A DNA stretch of 64,000 nucleotides from Pisaster brevispinus (Eukaryota > Echinodermata > Asteroidea > Forcipulatida > Asteriidae). This document shows, one piece after another, positions 45,996-57,649 of the stretch. Within the stretch, counting starts at the first letter, position 1. The number at the start of each line of letters is the position of its first letter. The stretch spans positions 5,701,676-5,765,675 of the forward strand of contig JAMKCF010000008.1 in the NCBI GenBank assembly GCA_023634235.1. Direction: 5' to 3'. The translations under genes and the position numbers were made by a program. The notes beneath the pieces are model-generated. The model did no database searches, was not told the origin of the DNA, and worked only from the letters and a program-made list of their open reading frames with translations.

Positions 45996-46639
45996 AGCCA
46001 ATAATTTTCAACCGTGATGAATATTAGAACCACGTGTTGTATATATAAACACACGTTGATAAATGTAAAATATATATTGTAAATGGCGCCCTCTGTTGAC
46101 TATGCAGGGCGCCCTCTGTTGTTTTTAAAGGGCGCCCTCTTTGACAAATATTGTTTATTTAAAACTCCCACCACTGAAAAAAAATACATAGCCCTTTTAT
46201 TTTTTTGTTATGGAAATTTAATTTTCACTAAAATATATATTATTTAATATTTGTTGTGTCCTCGCTATTTCGAATGTTTTTTAACCAGTCTGATTTTGTG
46301 CTATTAACGAAATATACATATTCAAGTTTGACAGAAAATAAATTGACACAAACCAATCGGTAAAGTTAAGATGCTGAAAGTGTATCTCTTTATTCAAAAA
46401 ATTGTTCAAAAAAAATAACAAAAATAACATTCTTTTTTTTTTAATTGAAAGCATTTGTATTGTCTTCTTCTACAATTAAAATATCAAAAGATTCAAAGGA
46501 ATATTTGTATTAACATTTTCCATCAGATATTTCCACATAAATCAGAAGTTATTTATTGTCGAAAAAAATTTCCAGAAAATACAGTAACATGCATATTTTT
46601 AAATCTCAAGATTGCATGCAACCAATAAATACAGAAAGA

Positions 46640-47100
46640 AAGGGAAAAAATAAAGAAGTAAAGAAAAAACAATTAATAAATTAATAATCAATCAACCAAT
46701 CAATGAATCAGTCAATAAAGAAATGAAGAAATCAATAAATATATAACTAATTTATTTTAATATAAATAAATAAATAAGTCAATAAACAAATAAATTTAAA
46801 AAAATAAAAAAATAAATAACCAACAAACAAATAATTCTAAAATAAATAAATAAAAAATAAATAAATAAATAAATAAATAAACCAATAATAAAAATGTGTA
46901 AAAAAATTGATTAACTAATTATTAAATGATTAAATACATCAGCAATGAAATAAATAAATAAATACATTTTTAAAAATTAAAAAATTAATGGTTAAAACAA
47001 TCAATAATATAATTGTAAAAATAAATAAATTTAAAAAAAAATAAATAACTAAACAATTAAATAGATAAATAAATAAAAAATCAAAAAATAAATAAATAAT
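46640..47100. repeat. ATAAATAA simple-repeat tract
   Basis: The right-arm counterpart of 30,900-32,460, much shorter and without the three longer units. Confidence 0.8.
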
Positions 47101-47109
47101 TACATAAGA

Positions 47110-47487
47110 ACTTAATACATAGCCCACAGAACTTGAATCCTTTACATCCAGAACCACAAAATACAATACAAAAATTCGTCACGATGTTACGCTCTGGAGT
47201 TGTAATCCAAAGCACCCAAAGTTCTTCAGAGCACAAGTAAGTATCCTAGAAACAGTCTGGTGTAGAATGTCAGGTGTTCTATCTATGATCAGGTGTTCCA
47301 TCTGGGTTATCATCAAAATATCATCAAAATGACTGCAACATTGTTCATAGTATTTATTCCTGCAGAGGATCTGCTTTTAACAACATTCACTACTACAAAG
47401 TATCAGCTATGCAAGGCTTGTTGCATTATTAAGATGGCTGCAGATTTGTAGATTCCAAAGCTCCCCGTGAGCCCAATCTGGACTTTC
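47110..47487 (-). pseudogene. Exon-like block B2, right copy
   Basis: The acceptor on the minus strand is TTGTTTGTACAG (before 47,487). The frame reads RKVQIGLTGSFGIYKSAAILIMQQALHS and stops. It agrees with the left copy for about 15 residues, then differs by indels. Confidence 0.45.
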
Positions 47488-47599
47488 CTGTACAAACAAG
47501 AATAAATAATATTAATTAGTTAATTCATTATCCAGTAAAGATTGTGAAAAGGGAACAGCAAACTGATTATTGTCTTCACAAACATCATTATAATGAGTT

Positions 47600-49480
47600 G
47601 TCATTTTGTAACTGGACGTAGCTAGGTTTATTTCCAGTTAACTGTTTCTATCATTCCAGTCAAACCTATAAGCCAGCAGATGTAAACACACTTTCCAGGT
47701 AGAACGCTATACCCACTCCGAAGGGTCACAAAACCAGGTCATAAAACCACAAAGACTCAGCACAGCGGCTTGACTTTTGAGGGAAACAATTGTGTTAGAA
47801 ACTGAAACAAACAATGTATAACAAACTGCAGAGGATTAAGATAAGACGTAAATTGCATCTCAATAGGAGTGTCAATCATTCTCCGAAGACAGAGCTGGAG
47901 AATGACTTTTCCCGGCCAATTTCAGCAAAATTTCATTGCATTTTATTAACACGCATTCAAATTCACGCATTTTTCCCTCATCCATTAAAACTAGGTTTTC
48001 TCTTTAGCTATTAATTCATTCAATTTCGTTTTCGTGCACACATGATTTCGTTTTTCTTATTCAGATTTGTTTCAGTCATTCTATTCCATTTATAGGCATT
48101 CAAGACCACACTTTGACCACTACCTATTTACAATTGATGAAAACAAATTAATATTAAGACTCATTGAAGCGCACATGAATTTGTTGCTCGCTTGCGTTTT
48201 CTTTTTCGTTTATGGGCAATGGATTTCAATCTGTGTGAGTTCAAACTAAACATAAGTTATCCCCCCCCCCCCCCCCCCCGAGTAGACTGACAAGAGCTCT
48301 ATTACTGGCACTTCAGTTACAGGCGTTTCCGTGTTGTTGCATTTCACTATTGTAGTTATTGTACCTTGTGCTTTTTACCCTTAAAATTACACCATGCTAC
48401 CTGATAAGTTTCAAATGAAAACTAAATCTGTTGCTACAGCCTTGAGATTGTTTGCCCTGGTAAATGTTGTCTTCTTTATTGCTGCCAATGTTCAGCCCAT
48501 GTCAAATATAAGGAGTCGTTATAAAATGTATAACGAATTATCGTTTTCCTGTGCATTGTTCTCACAGGTCCTTTTCTTTTTCTGTTCATACATTTCTTCT
48601 ATTTTGAATTCTCAAAATATCTGCCTAAAATATTATTATAGGCAAGTACGAATCAGAAAGCACCTAACATAGAAGTTGAATTTGAATGCAGACACTTGGA
48701 AACTGTTTGCTCATTGAATAGAATGGTTGACCAGCTCTTGCTGCTGGCTTTTACGAAACTGAATTGAGTCTTACGGCAGCAATGAAATTTATGATCTTAA
48801 TGATCTTATTTGACCAGTGAATGACTGTTGAAAGCTGATTCAACAGTGCATTCTATTTCAAACGAAATTTAATGAGCCGGGAGTTAAAATGAATGGATTT
48901 TTGTTGACATTAGCCGGGAAAACCTATATGAAAAAAGGATCGACTGATTGATTTTTTGCCATTGTCGGCAAAAAAGTACCGGTCGGCAAAGTTGTAACAT
49001 TGCTTGAGTCGGCTTATCTAAGAACTGGTTAGTTCCGACCAGCCAGATTAGTGTAGTCACAACACTCACTGGTATTCGGATGTAACCCCCCCCCCCCTCC
49101 CCTTATGTACGAAAAATTTACTAGGCCAACAAAACAGGGCGTCTTCAAGGAGTCCGACAGTTTTTCAGGCCGTCCAAAAATAAAATAGAGAGTCAAAAAA
49201 AAAAAAAAAAACGCCCAGATGCCTTGCTGGCTAACACCTTGCTGTCTCCTAAATTCTAAATAAATATTAAACTTGAAATACTGGGCTTAGTGAGAAAACT
49301 GTTGACGATTTATTTTTTTAAATGCTGATGATTTGTTTATAATTAAAAAAAATTGTGAAAAACAAATTAAAGCATGTTCAAATTTTGATCAAAAGTAAGA
49401 GAGGAAAGATATGGTTCTCACAAGAAAACAAAAGAAGGTAACAAAAGGAATAGGTTTTTTATCGCAAGTTATAAACTAAT
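47600..49480. other. Right-arm-specific insertion, unassigned part
   Basis: No counterpart in the left arm. Inverted phrases (TTCCCGGCCAA near 47,910 and TAGCCGGGAAAA near 48,912) suggest one large mobile element. A 92-codon frame at 48,394-48,672 has a hydrophobic stretch but no recognised domain. C run at 48,260-48,279. Confidence 0.35.
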
Positions 49481-49484
49481 TAGC

Positions 49485-50965
49485 ATAAAAACTTAATTGG
49501 TAAGGATAAGGGTTAGGGTTGGAGTTAGGGTTTTTGATCAACATTTTTAGATTTATGAGCACAAAAAAAAACTTGGTAAAGGTAAGGGTTAGGGTTAAGT
49601 TTTGTTATCAAAATGTTTTAATTAATGAGCATAACAACTTACTTGATAAGAGTAAGGGTTAAGGTTAGAGTTATGGTTAAGTTTTTTGATCAAAAGTTTT
49701 GAATTAATGAGCATGAAAACTTACTTAGTGAGGGTTAGGGTTAAGGTTAGGGTTTTTTATAAAAAGTTTTGAATTAATAAGCATAAAAACTTACTTGGTA
49801 AGGGTTAGGATTAGGGTTAAGGTTAGGTTTTTTCATCCAAAGTGTTAAATTAAAACTTACTTGGTAAAGAGTTAGGGTTTGATTAAAAAAAAATAATTAA
49901 TGTGCATAACAACTTACTTGATTAAGACTACGGGTTAGGGTTAAGGTTATAGGGTTAGGGTTTTTGATCAACAGTTTTAAATCAATGAGCATGAAAACTT
50001 ACTTAGCGAGGGTTAGGGTTAAGGTTAGGGTTTTTGATAAAAAGTTTTGAATTAATAAGCATAAAAACTTACTTGGTTAGGGTTAAGATTAGGGTTGAGG
50101 TTAGGTTTGGGTTAGGTTTTTTCATCAAAAGTGTTAAGTTAATGAGCTATAAACTTGCCTAGTAAGGGTTAGGGTTAAGGTTAGGGTTTGGTTTTTTTAT
50201 CAAAAGTGTTTAATTAATGAGCATAAAAACTTACTTGGTAAGGGTTAGGGTTAGGGTTTGGGTAAGGTTTTTTATCAAAAGTTTTAAATTATGAGCATAT
50301 AAACTTACTTGGTAAGGGTTAGGGTTCGAGTTTTTGATCAAATGTTTTGAATTAATGAGCATAAACACTTACTTGATAAGAGTACGGGTTAGGGTTAAGT
50401 TTAGGGTTAGGATTTTTGATCAAAGGTTTTAAATTAAATGAGCATGAAAACTTACTTAGTGAGGGTTAGGGTTAAGGTTAGGGTTTTTGATAAAAAAAAT
50501 TGAATTAATAAGCATAAAAACTTACTTGGTAAGGGTTAGGATTAGGGTTAAGGTTAGGTTTGGGTTAGGTTTTTTCATCAAAAGTGTTAAATTAATGAGC
50601 TATAAACTTACCTGGTAAGGGTTAGGGTTTTGGTTAGGGTTTTGTTTTTTGATCAAAAGTGTTTAATTATTGAGCATAAAAACCTACTTGGTAAGGGTTA
50701 GGGTTAGGGTTGGGGTAAAGTTTTTTATCAAAAGTTTTAAATTATGAGCATATAAACTTACTTGGTAAGGGTTAGGGTTCGGGTTTTTGAAAACCTACTT
50801 GGTAAGGGATAGGGTTAGGGTTAGGGTTTTTGATCAAAAGTTTTAAATTAGTGAGCATAAATCTTACTTGGTAAGGGTTAGGGTTAGGGTTTTTGATCAA
50901 AAGTTTAAATTAGTGAGCATAAAAACTTACTTGGTAAGGGTTAGGGTTAGGGTTTGGGTTAGGGT
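49485..50965 (+). repeat. TTAGGG-rich tandem array, about 20 units
   Basis: Units of 50-90 bases each contain ATTAATGAGCATAAAAACTT, ACTTGGTAAGGG, one or more TTAGGG runs and TTTTTGATCAAAAGTTTT. It is bordered on the right by MITE sequence (50,966-51,250). An internal telomere-like array, not a chromosome end, since ordinary sequence continues on both sides. Confidence 0.92.
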
Positions 50966-51250
50966 TAAGGAGCACTGAAGAGCTGTTGATAGTATAACAC
51001 ATTGTGAGAAACAACTCCCTCTAAAGTAGTGTAGTTTTAGAGTTTAAGAGGTATTTTTCCTCTCAAAAATGTGAATCTGAGAAAGACTTCAGGCATCTGA
51101 AAGCGCACAATTCTAAGCAACAAGGGTGTTTTTTCTTTCATTATTTTCTTGCAACTTCGATGACAAATTGAGCCAAAATGTTCACAGGTTGGTTATTTTA
51201 TGCATATGGTGGGATATACCAAGGGAGGATTCTGGCCTTTTATAATTACC
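50966..51250 (-). repeat. MITE of the 5,236 family carrying the tandem array
   Basis: GAGCTGTTGATAGTATAACACATTGTGAG, CAGGCATCTGAAAGCGCACA and CAAATTGAGCCAAAATGTTCACAGG match the complement of the 5,236-5,579 element. Confidence 0.75.
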
Positions 51251-51323
51251 CAAAGTGTATCCTGCGTTTAAAGAGAGAATACATATATTTCTCAAAAGAG
51301 AGAGAGAGAAAAAAGGTGTTTAC

Positions 51324-51559
51324 CTGTACAACATGGTGCACACCTTGCCGTCATCCACCTCTGGGGATGTCTCTCCATCAACTGGTTGTACTCTAAGGTG
51401 TCTCCACTCTTGTGTCTCCACTCCATCAACTTCTGCCTCATCTCACAGCTTTCTTCATCACTAACAGGTGAGCTCCTCAAAGTAATGACTCTGTTTTTCC
51501 ATCAACTTCACTGTGAGACCCTCAAAAGTAGAGTTGGCTCTTTCAGATGTTGGCCCGGT
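51324..51559 (-). pseudogene. Exon-like block B1, right copy
   Basis: Minus-strand acceptor AACAAGTCCAG and donor ACAG|GTAAAC, 236 bases. One frame reads SERANSTFEGLTVKLMEKQ...EELTC then stop; a second reads SCEMRQKLMEWRHKSGDTLEY. It is longer than the left copy by about 33 bases. Family not recognised. Confidence 0.5.
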
Positions 51560-52561
51560 CTGGACTTGTTTGGAATTCAATCACACAAATACAACTGCAT
51601 AGAAATGTCAAAAAGAGATTGAAAAGTCATGAACAAAAATAATAAAAGCACAAGCCGAGATCAAGTACATGTAGGCCTACAAGAATCCAAAATCACAAGC
51701 TTTTAAAAACGACCAATTCTGTATTCACTCAATGATTACCCCACAGAAAGTCATTTTATTAAATAAAAAAAGGAAAGATGCCAAGTTCCCCCCACTCATT
51801 TTTCAATCATTGTTACCAAAACTACAATCTTTATACCAACATATATATGATTTCTTTTTGACTTAAGTAAAAATGTATTAATAGTGTTTTTTTGGTATCT
51901 ATTCCATTTGTTTTAAATGAATGTTTTTTGGACCGTCCACTGAGAAAAGATGTCTAGTCTGATCATTGATTCAAAGTGTCAATGTTGGTAAGCAAGCATA
52001 GCCATCCTGGATGGCTGGAGCCTGTAAACCAACAGTGATGTGGGTCCTTCATTTCAATTAATGATCAGTCTAAAAATTACAAACAAGATAAGACACTGCT
52101 CATCAACAACTTTTCCATTACCATAAAACACATTCTACTGTATAAGCCAACAACTTCCGTGTCACTTTCAATCTATTGTATTATAGCACCCCTTACAAAG
52201 ATTCTGTCTTGATATTGACAGCTTTTATTCCGGCTATGGTTAAAACTATGACTCCCTCTGTGATCCCCGGTGCGGGTGTTTTCTTGAGGATTTGCTTCTG
52301 AAAAATAGATCAAGCCAAAGATCACCTCGAGACTCCTAGTTTTAACCATACATGTATCTCTAGAAGCATTTGCTATTTGTGTAAGAACACTAGTGGTGGT
52401 TACTGCATTGTACATGTAGTTAGTCACTCTCAGTCTCTCACTCTTAACTTGCCTATGGTACGTGGCGACAGACGATAACTTGTCCATACTATGATTGATA
52501 GAACCAAGGGAAAGGAATGAGTGGTCATGAGTCTAAATGTGAGTTTGTTTGTGGTGTCTTA

Positions 52562-52735
52562 CAAAATGAAATATGAATGGCTTCTGACCGGTACCCTCGA
52601 ACAAACATATTGACTAACAGGGAGACCGCCAACATAGGGCTGGATAGCTCAGTTGATACGTTAATCATTGATACGTTAATCCGGAGGTCGTTGGTTCAAG
52701 TCCTGCTCCAGTCAATTTTTTTTGTTCAAACCCCA
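52562..52735 (+). repeat. Composite SINE with internal tRNA-like promoter
   Basis: CTTCTGACCGGTACCC, GGCTGGATAGCTCAGTTG, a local duplication of TGATACGTTAATC, GGTTCAAGTCCTGC and TTTGTTCAAACCCC. It belongs to the 23,495 family. No left-arm partner, so it inserted after duplication. Confidence 0.75.
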
Positions 52736-53779
52736 AAAATGAAATACAATCAATAGTCTGGTTTCTGAAGCTGTATATGATGGAGTCAGTACTCAATACT
52801 ACACTACCTGTGGACTGTGGAGGGATCAGACAGAGTCTCAGACAGGGTACATGTTGGCCCCAGGGCCAATCCACTTCGTATCCTTGGATACGAAGTGGAT
52901 TGGCCCTATTTTATGGGGATATTAAGTACATGAGATTGTGAATGTGATCATGGAGCTATAAAACATTAACATAGCTCAGATGAGACCAGAACATGGATGA
53001 AAGAAACATGCTGCAGTGCAGCATCGTCAGGTGGGGGAGGGGGGGGCAGGCATACAGACTAAACACATATCATGGCATAGGGCCTAACTACAACGTACGG
53101 TACGGATCAACGGTATGTTTACATTGGCATATAAACGTCAACATCATAACATGTCCACCTCTACCTCCATCCATGGTTACACAAATAGAAAACCCGACAC
53201 ATCTGCCTATATATCAACCCAAAACGTACCTTTAAAATATCCAGTGATTCTCCTGCCTTTGATGAACACCCAGATAATCCGTACAGCGTCATAGTTTGTG
53301 TCAAGGGGGACATTTCTTGGTAGAAATTAGGGAACGAAATTAACTGAATTGAAATTCCCTTCATGTAAATTGTATTAATGTGACCTAGAGAGGGCGCACT
53401 TCATAAACAAACCAAAACTATTATTAACGGGGGGCGGGGCTATGCAAGTTACTTTTTGAAAGAGAAAAATAATTATAAACACTATAATGAGTAAAGTAAT
53501 AATTATTCAAACTAAAAACAACTGGAAACTATTATTGATTGCCACATATATTCATTATGCCGTAAATCAAACTTTAAGAAGAAAAGAAAACCAAAATAAA
53601 ACCTCGTTTTAGTTACGAAATTGCACTTTGTGGAATCGTAATGACTTACATGTGTATGCTTGACCCGACATACATATGAAGCCTCATGAATGCTTGGGAA
53701 TCTTAATGACTCAGTGTGTATGATTGGCCCTTCATACATAGAAGCCTCATGTATGCTTTTGAGATCATAGCGGCTTAAT

Positions 53780-54305
53780 TTTCAATAGCTAGAGTCATCA
53801 TGTGAGTGGGATCAATTACAAACCTCTAACCTGTTAAAATGCCATTGTATTTGATAACCTAAGCTTCTGGGGCAAAATTTGTCAATATCCAAAATATCCG
53901 ATGGTTACATTCTGAGAAAAAAATGGGTCTGTATTTTTTTTAAACGGGGATGTTTTGGTTCATTCCTGACTTTTCAGACTAATTTGAAACATGGCGTCAT
54001 AGGATCTTCAACAACCTATTGGTCTTCTTTAGGAGGAATTTTCGTCAGTCAAAATGTCCAATTAAACGCCGAATTGGCTATCATTGAAAGTCAGTAATGA
54101 ACCAAAATATTGCCGTACAAAAATCGCCAGACCCATTTTTTCTCAGAAAGATGTAATTGGATGTTTTGGATGGTGACAAATGTTGCCCCAGAAGGTTTTA
54201 AACACAACGGCAATTTACAGTTTGGCAGTTTTGGGGTGTTTTTTTTCTCACTCATATGAGGACTGAATCGATTGGAAATAAGTACATCACAAGAAGTGAC
54301 CGTTC
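53780..54305. repeat. Foldback element ('catatgagtggg' family)
   Basis: TCAATAGCTAGAGTCATCATGTGAGTGGG at the left pairs with the region around 54,250-54,285 (CATATGAGGACTGAATCGATTGG). The third copy after 10,255 and 14,030. It sits directly outside the right palindrome edge. Confidence 0.65.
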
Positions 54306-54678
54306 ACACTAATGAAACGTCACAGCATCAAAATTACCCCCCCCCCCCCCGAAAAAAATATACATTTTACGTTTTTAGGGTTTACGTTTTCAGGGTTTAG
54401 CTAAATAAAATGGCATCAATAGTTCTTATTCCTACCGCATGTTTTAGCCAAGGGCCTATAACATAAATTGGCGCCTTCAAAAATTTAATTGAAAAACAAA
54501 AATTAACTCTTTTGATTCTTTCAAATTTTGACAGAATTGTTCAAGTTCGACTGAGGGTTTTATTTTTTTTTTAACAAAGAAGACATCGTGTGCGTGTAGG
54601 TTTCTATTGTATGAATCTAGGTCAAAGGTAGGACTAGCTTTCAGTTTCTAGGCTCCGTTACCCTAAGAGTTTGTTAAA

Positions 54679-56115
54679 TTAAAGGGGCACACCGGCTTCG
54701 TTGGGCTATTTGGGCTACAAAATAGGCTAACATATGCCTTCAAAGGTCTTCCAGGAATGGAGAAGAACGGTTCCTAAAAGAAACCATCAAATTTTGCCGT
54801 TTTTGAGCATTTTTCAAAAAACGAAGGTCACGTGATTTATCCGAACCAAAAAAGTGGTTCGGATAAATCACGTGATTTTCGGAGTTAGTTTTACTTCCAG
54901 CCGTATACAAGTAAATTACTGAACCAAATTTAAATCTGTTTTTTTTTTAATTATTCATGAGTATTTGAAAAAAAAAGACTATGTATTCAGATTATTGATA
55001 CAATTTGTAAATAATGATGAAAAATCGAACGTAAGATTCGCATTCAGATAGTCCGTGCAACCGAAGCGTGTTTACGGCGCACCAGCGTTGGAGCTAGCGG
55101 AACGTAAACCTTGGGGCATATCCCGTACAGCCGGTGCCGTGTTTCGTGGGGCCAGAGAGACAAGCCCCGGGGCATGAACTCCCCAGCTTGCCGGTCTAGC
55201 CGTGAGCGTGGGAGCTTGTCGGAGGGGTATGGAGCCAGACCAACAATTACGGTTTTTGTAGGAAGCTTTTAGTCTGATACCCCTAGCTATTATCCCCTAA
55301 CTATTGCAACGTGTTGCCTGCGCTACACACGCGGGACGACGACGGGGAATATTTATCCCATACAGCTGGTCTACTTCTATGATAGCTGCACAATGTCCAC
55401 CCCCACCCCCAAATTGCTGCTTTTGCTGGCTTTCCCTTTGGGTTTATCGTGGTTTTTCTTTTACTTTTTACTTTTCGTTGGACCACCTTCTGGGTGTTTT
55501 TCCTTGCGATGTTTTTGTACCGATCCTTGGATGTCGAAGAAACGTTCTCCATTATTGCAAGTAAATATAGTACGTCGTCGTACACAGAATACAGGTTGGG
55601 GTTAGTTTTCGCGGTCGTAACCAATAACTGTTTCAATGGCAAGTTCAACCGAAACAGTTATTGGTTACGACCGCGAGCGGACTTCGACTAGGACTGACCA
55701 TAGAGCAAGGAACCTTGCTCTATGGACTGACGTCCGCTCATGTCACTGATCTCTATTATACTGACAGTATAATAGATATCAGTGGCATGGTTCATGTCTG
55801 TTTTTTTATTTACACGTGAATTTGTGCTTGGTGGATATAAAGTCTGTATCCTCATGCCTCGCCATTGTTATAATTGATACATAAACAGAGCACCAGTCTA
55901 CTTACAACATCGCGCATCATTGCCACGTAAATTTGACAGTTGCAACGGCTGGAAAAGCGTATAAGCTGACCTTTGACCGCGTTTTGTTTTTTTCACATTT
56001 TCGTTATTTACGTGATATTTTGATGATTTTTGTTTTACAACAACCATTTAAAAATTGTTGTCTGTCATTCCACATCACAATATTAGGTAAACAGTAAGCC
56101 GGTGTGTCCCTTTAA
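54679..56115. repeat. TTAA-ended DNA element, 1.44 kb, with serial hairpins
   Basis: TTAAAGGGGCACACCGGCTT at the left and, inverted, TTAAAGGGACACACCGGCTT at the right, each with TTAA. Four hairpins inside: 54,828-54,875 (21-bp arms), 55,610-55,675 (25-bp perfect arms), 55,698-55,725 (13-bp) and 55,744-55,784 (20-bp). A 115-codon minus-strand frame (55,301-55,648) is basic in part and unrecognised. No transposase seen. Confidence 0.88.
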
Positions 56116-56373
56116 ACTTGTTCCATTTCAAAGATTTTCACGGAGAGAGATGTTTGAAGGATTCACAGGAGTATCATACAAATAATTGCTGCGACTGAAC
56201 CCTGCTGACATTCTGAAATAATTAAGAAATCCTGACACTCAAAGTAAGTACATCTTTTGAACTTTGTTTTATTGCGTAAAATTTAATCCAATCTCTGGGA
56301 CAGCTATCAATACAAATTTATTTAACTATTTAATAATTATATAGGATATATAATTATTTAATTATTTAATATG

Positions 56374-56722
56374 TATAAGGCAGTGTTTAGTTTTGAAAAG
56401 ACCAGTATCCCCACTTGCTGTATCCATTGCTGTAGGAGCACAAAATAGCAAACCCGTGGAAACTGGGGCTCAATTGGTCATCGAAGTTGCAAGAAAATAA
56501 TGAAATAAAAAAATTCAAAAACAGTGTTGCCTGAAGCCTTTCCCAGATTCAAATTTTGGGTGAATTTTGTTTATCTCTTTCTCTAAAACTACATTATTTC
56601 GAAATGGGTTATTTCTATAACAATGTTTTATAATATCACCAGCTCTCCAGTTATCTTTACCAAATAATTTGTTATGGTAATTAACTTGTGGAGTAATTAC
56701 CCAAAGTTCACCCTGCCTTTAA
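56374..56722 (+). repeat. MITE of the 5,236 family
   Basis: GACCAGTATCCCCACTTGCTGTATCC, CTCAATTGGTCATCGAAGTTGC and AGATTCAAATTTTGGGTG match the reference copy. It ends in CCTTTAA. Confidence 0.75.
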
Positions 56723-56754
56723 TTATATAAATATACAATTAATTATATAATTAT

Positions 56755-56870
56755 GTATGTATAACATGTGTATGCTTGACCCTACACATATGAAGCCTCG
56801 TGTATGCTTGTGGAATCATAGTGACTTAAGATACGTAAGGTGACCATACACACTGAGGAAGCCTCAAAAA
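56755..56870 (+). repeat. Copy of the motif found at the palindrome edges
   Basis: TGTGTATGCTTGACCC, ATATGAAGCCTC and GGAATCATAGTGACTTA match the ends of both palindrome arms near 26,110-26,220 and 53,640-53,750. Confidence 0.65.
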
Positions 56871-57640
56871 TTTCTAAATACCCCAAATAATACAGCCTGG
56901 GTAACGTTAAACAAGAAGGTTCAGTAGTTTTTATAATGCATCTTTTTAGAGCTTAAAATCGCACCTTAAAAAATTGATTCATTTTTTGTAAAACTGCTAG
57001 AGTTAACCCATGTGATTTTTTTTTAAATTTGTTTTTAATTTCTTAATTTTATGCTTTTAATGGAGGTCTCTCCCATGGGAGGGTTTAAAATGGACCAGGC
57101 ATCCCCACTAATGCCTTTTTTTGTCTTGACCAATAGGCACCAGTACCTACTGCATCAATTTAGTCCATAAAGTCGCACCTTGAAATTTGAACAAATGTTC
57201 GTAAAAAATTTGTTTTATCAATTTTCTGCTCAAAATGAGCAGGTATATTCACTGATGCAAGTTTGTATGACTTGATGTATTAAATCTTTCATATTTTATA
57301 AAATTCCTTTGTTTAGGATTTTTCCTCGAGATCAATGACATGTTTGCTCAAAAAATATTAGTATTCCCCAAAATATACCAAACATGCAGGGTCAAGTTAA
57401 ATAAAAAGGCCTCAGCTGCATCGCTTTTGAGCATAAAATGACACCTTCAAAAATGTATAAAAATTGCATAAAAATGCAGGAATTATCCTGTATGATTGTT
57501 TCCCTTTCTTTTTTTTTTGCCTATATTACAACTTTCAATAATTCCCAAAATATAGGTAATATCCTAGGTCAAGTTAAACAAAAAGGAATTAGTAGAGCCT
57601 ACTGCATCATTTGAAAGCTTAAAATCGCAACTTATAAAAC
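56871..57640. other. Intergenic, weakly repetitive
   Basis: Three similar stretches (AAAATCGCACCTTAAAAA, AAGTCGCACCTTGAAATT, AAAATGACACCTTCAAAA) at about 56,955, 57,170 and 57,435 suggest old units of a larger repeat. No gene seen. Confidence 0.35.
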
Positions 57641-57649
57641 TTTCCCAAA

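Larger units (their letters stand above)
40235..53765 (-). repeat. Right arm of the giant palindrome
   Basis: The reverse-complement partner of the left arm; anchors are listed there. It differs by a large unshared insertion (47.6-51.3 kb), a SINE (52.6 kb), fewer minisatellite units, and by lacking the 26.9-28.8 kb cluster. Confidence 0.92.

Noticed and set aside
49485..50965. True telomere or chromosome end.
   Set aside because: TTAGGG runs are short, interrupted by a longer unit, and ordinary sequence continues on both sides.
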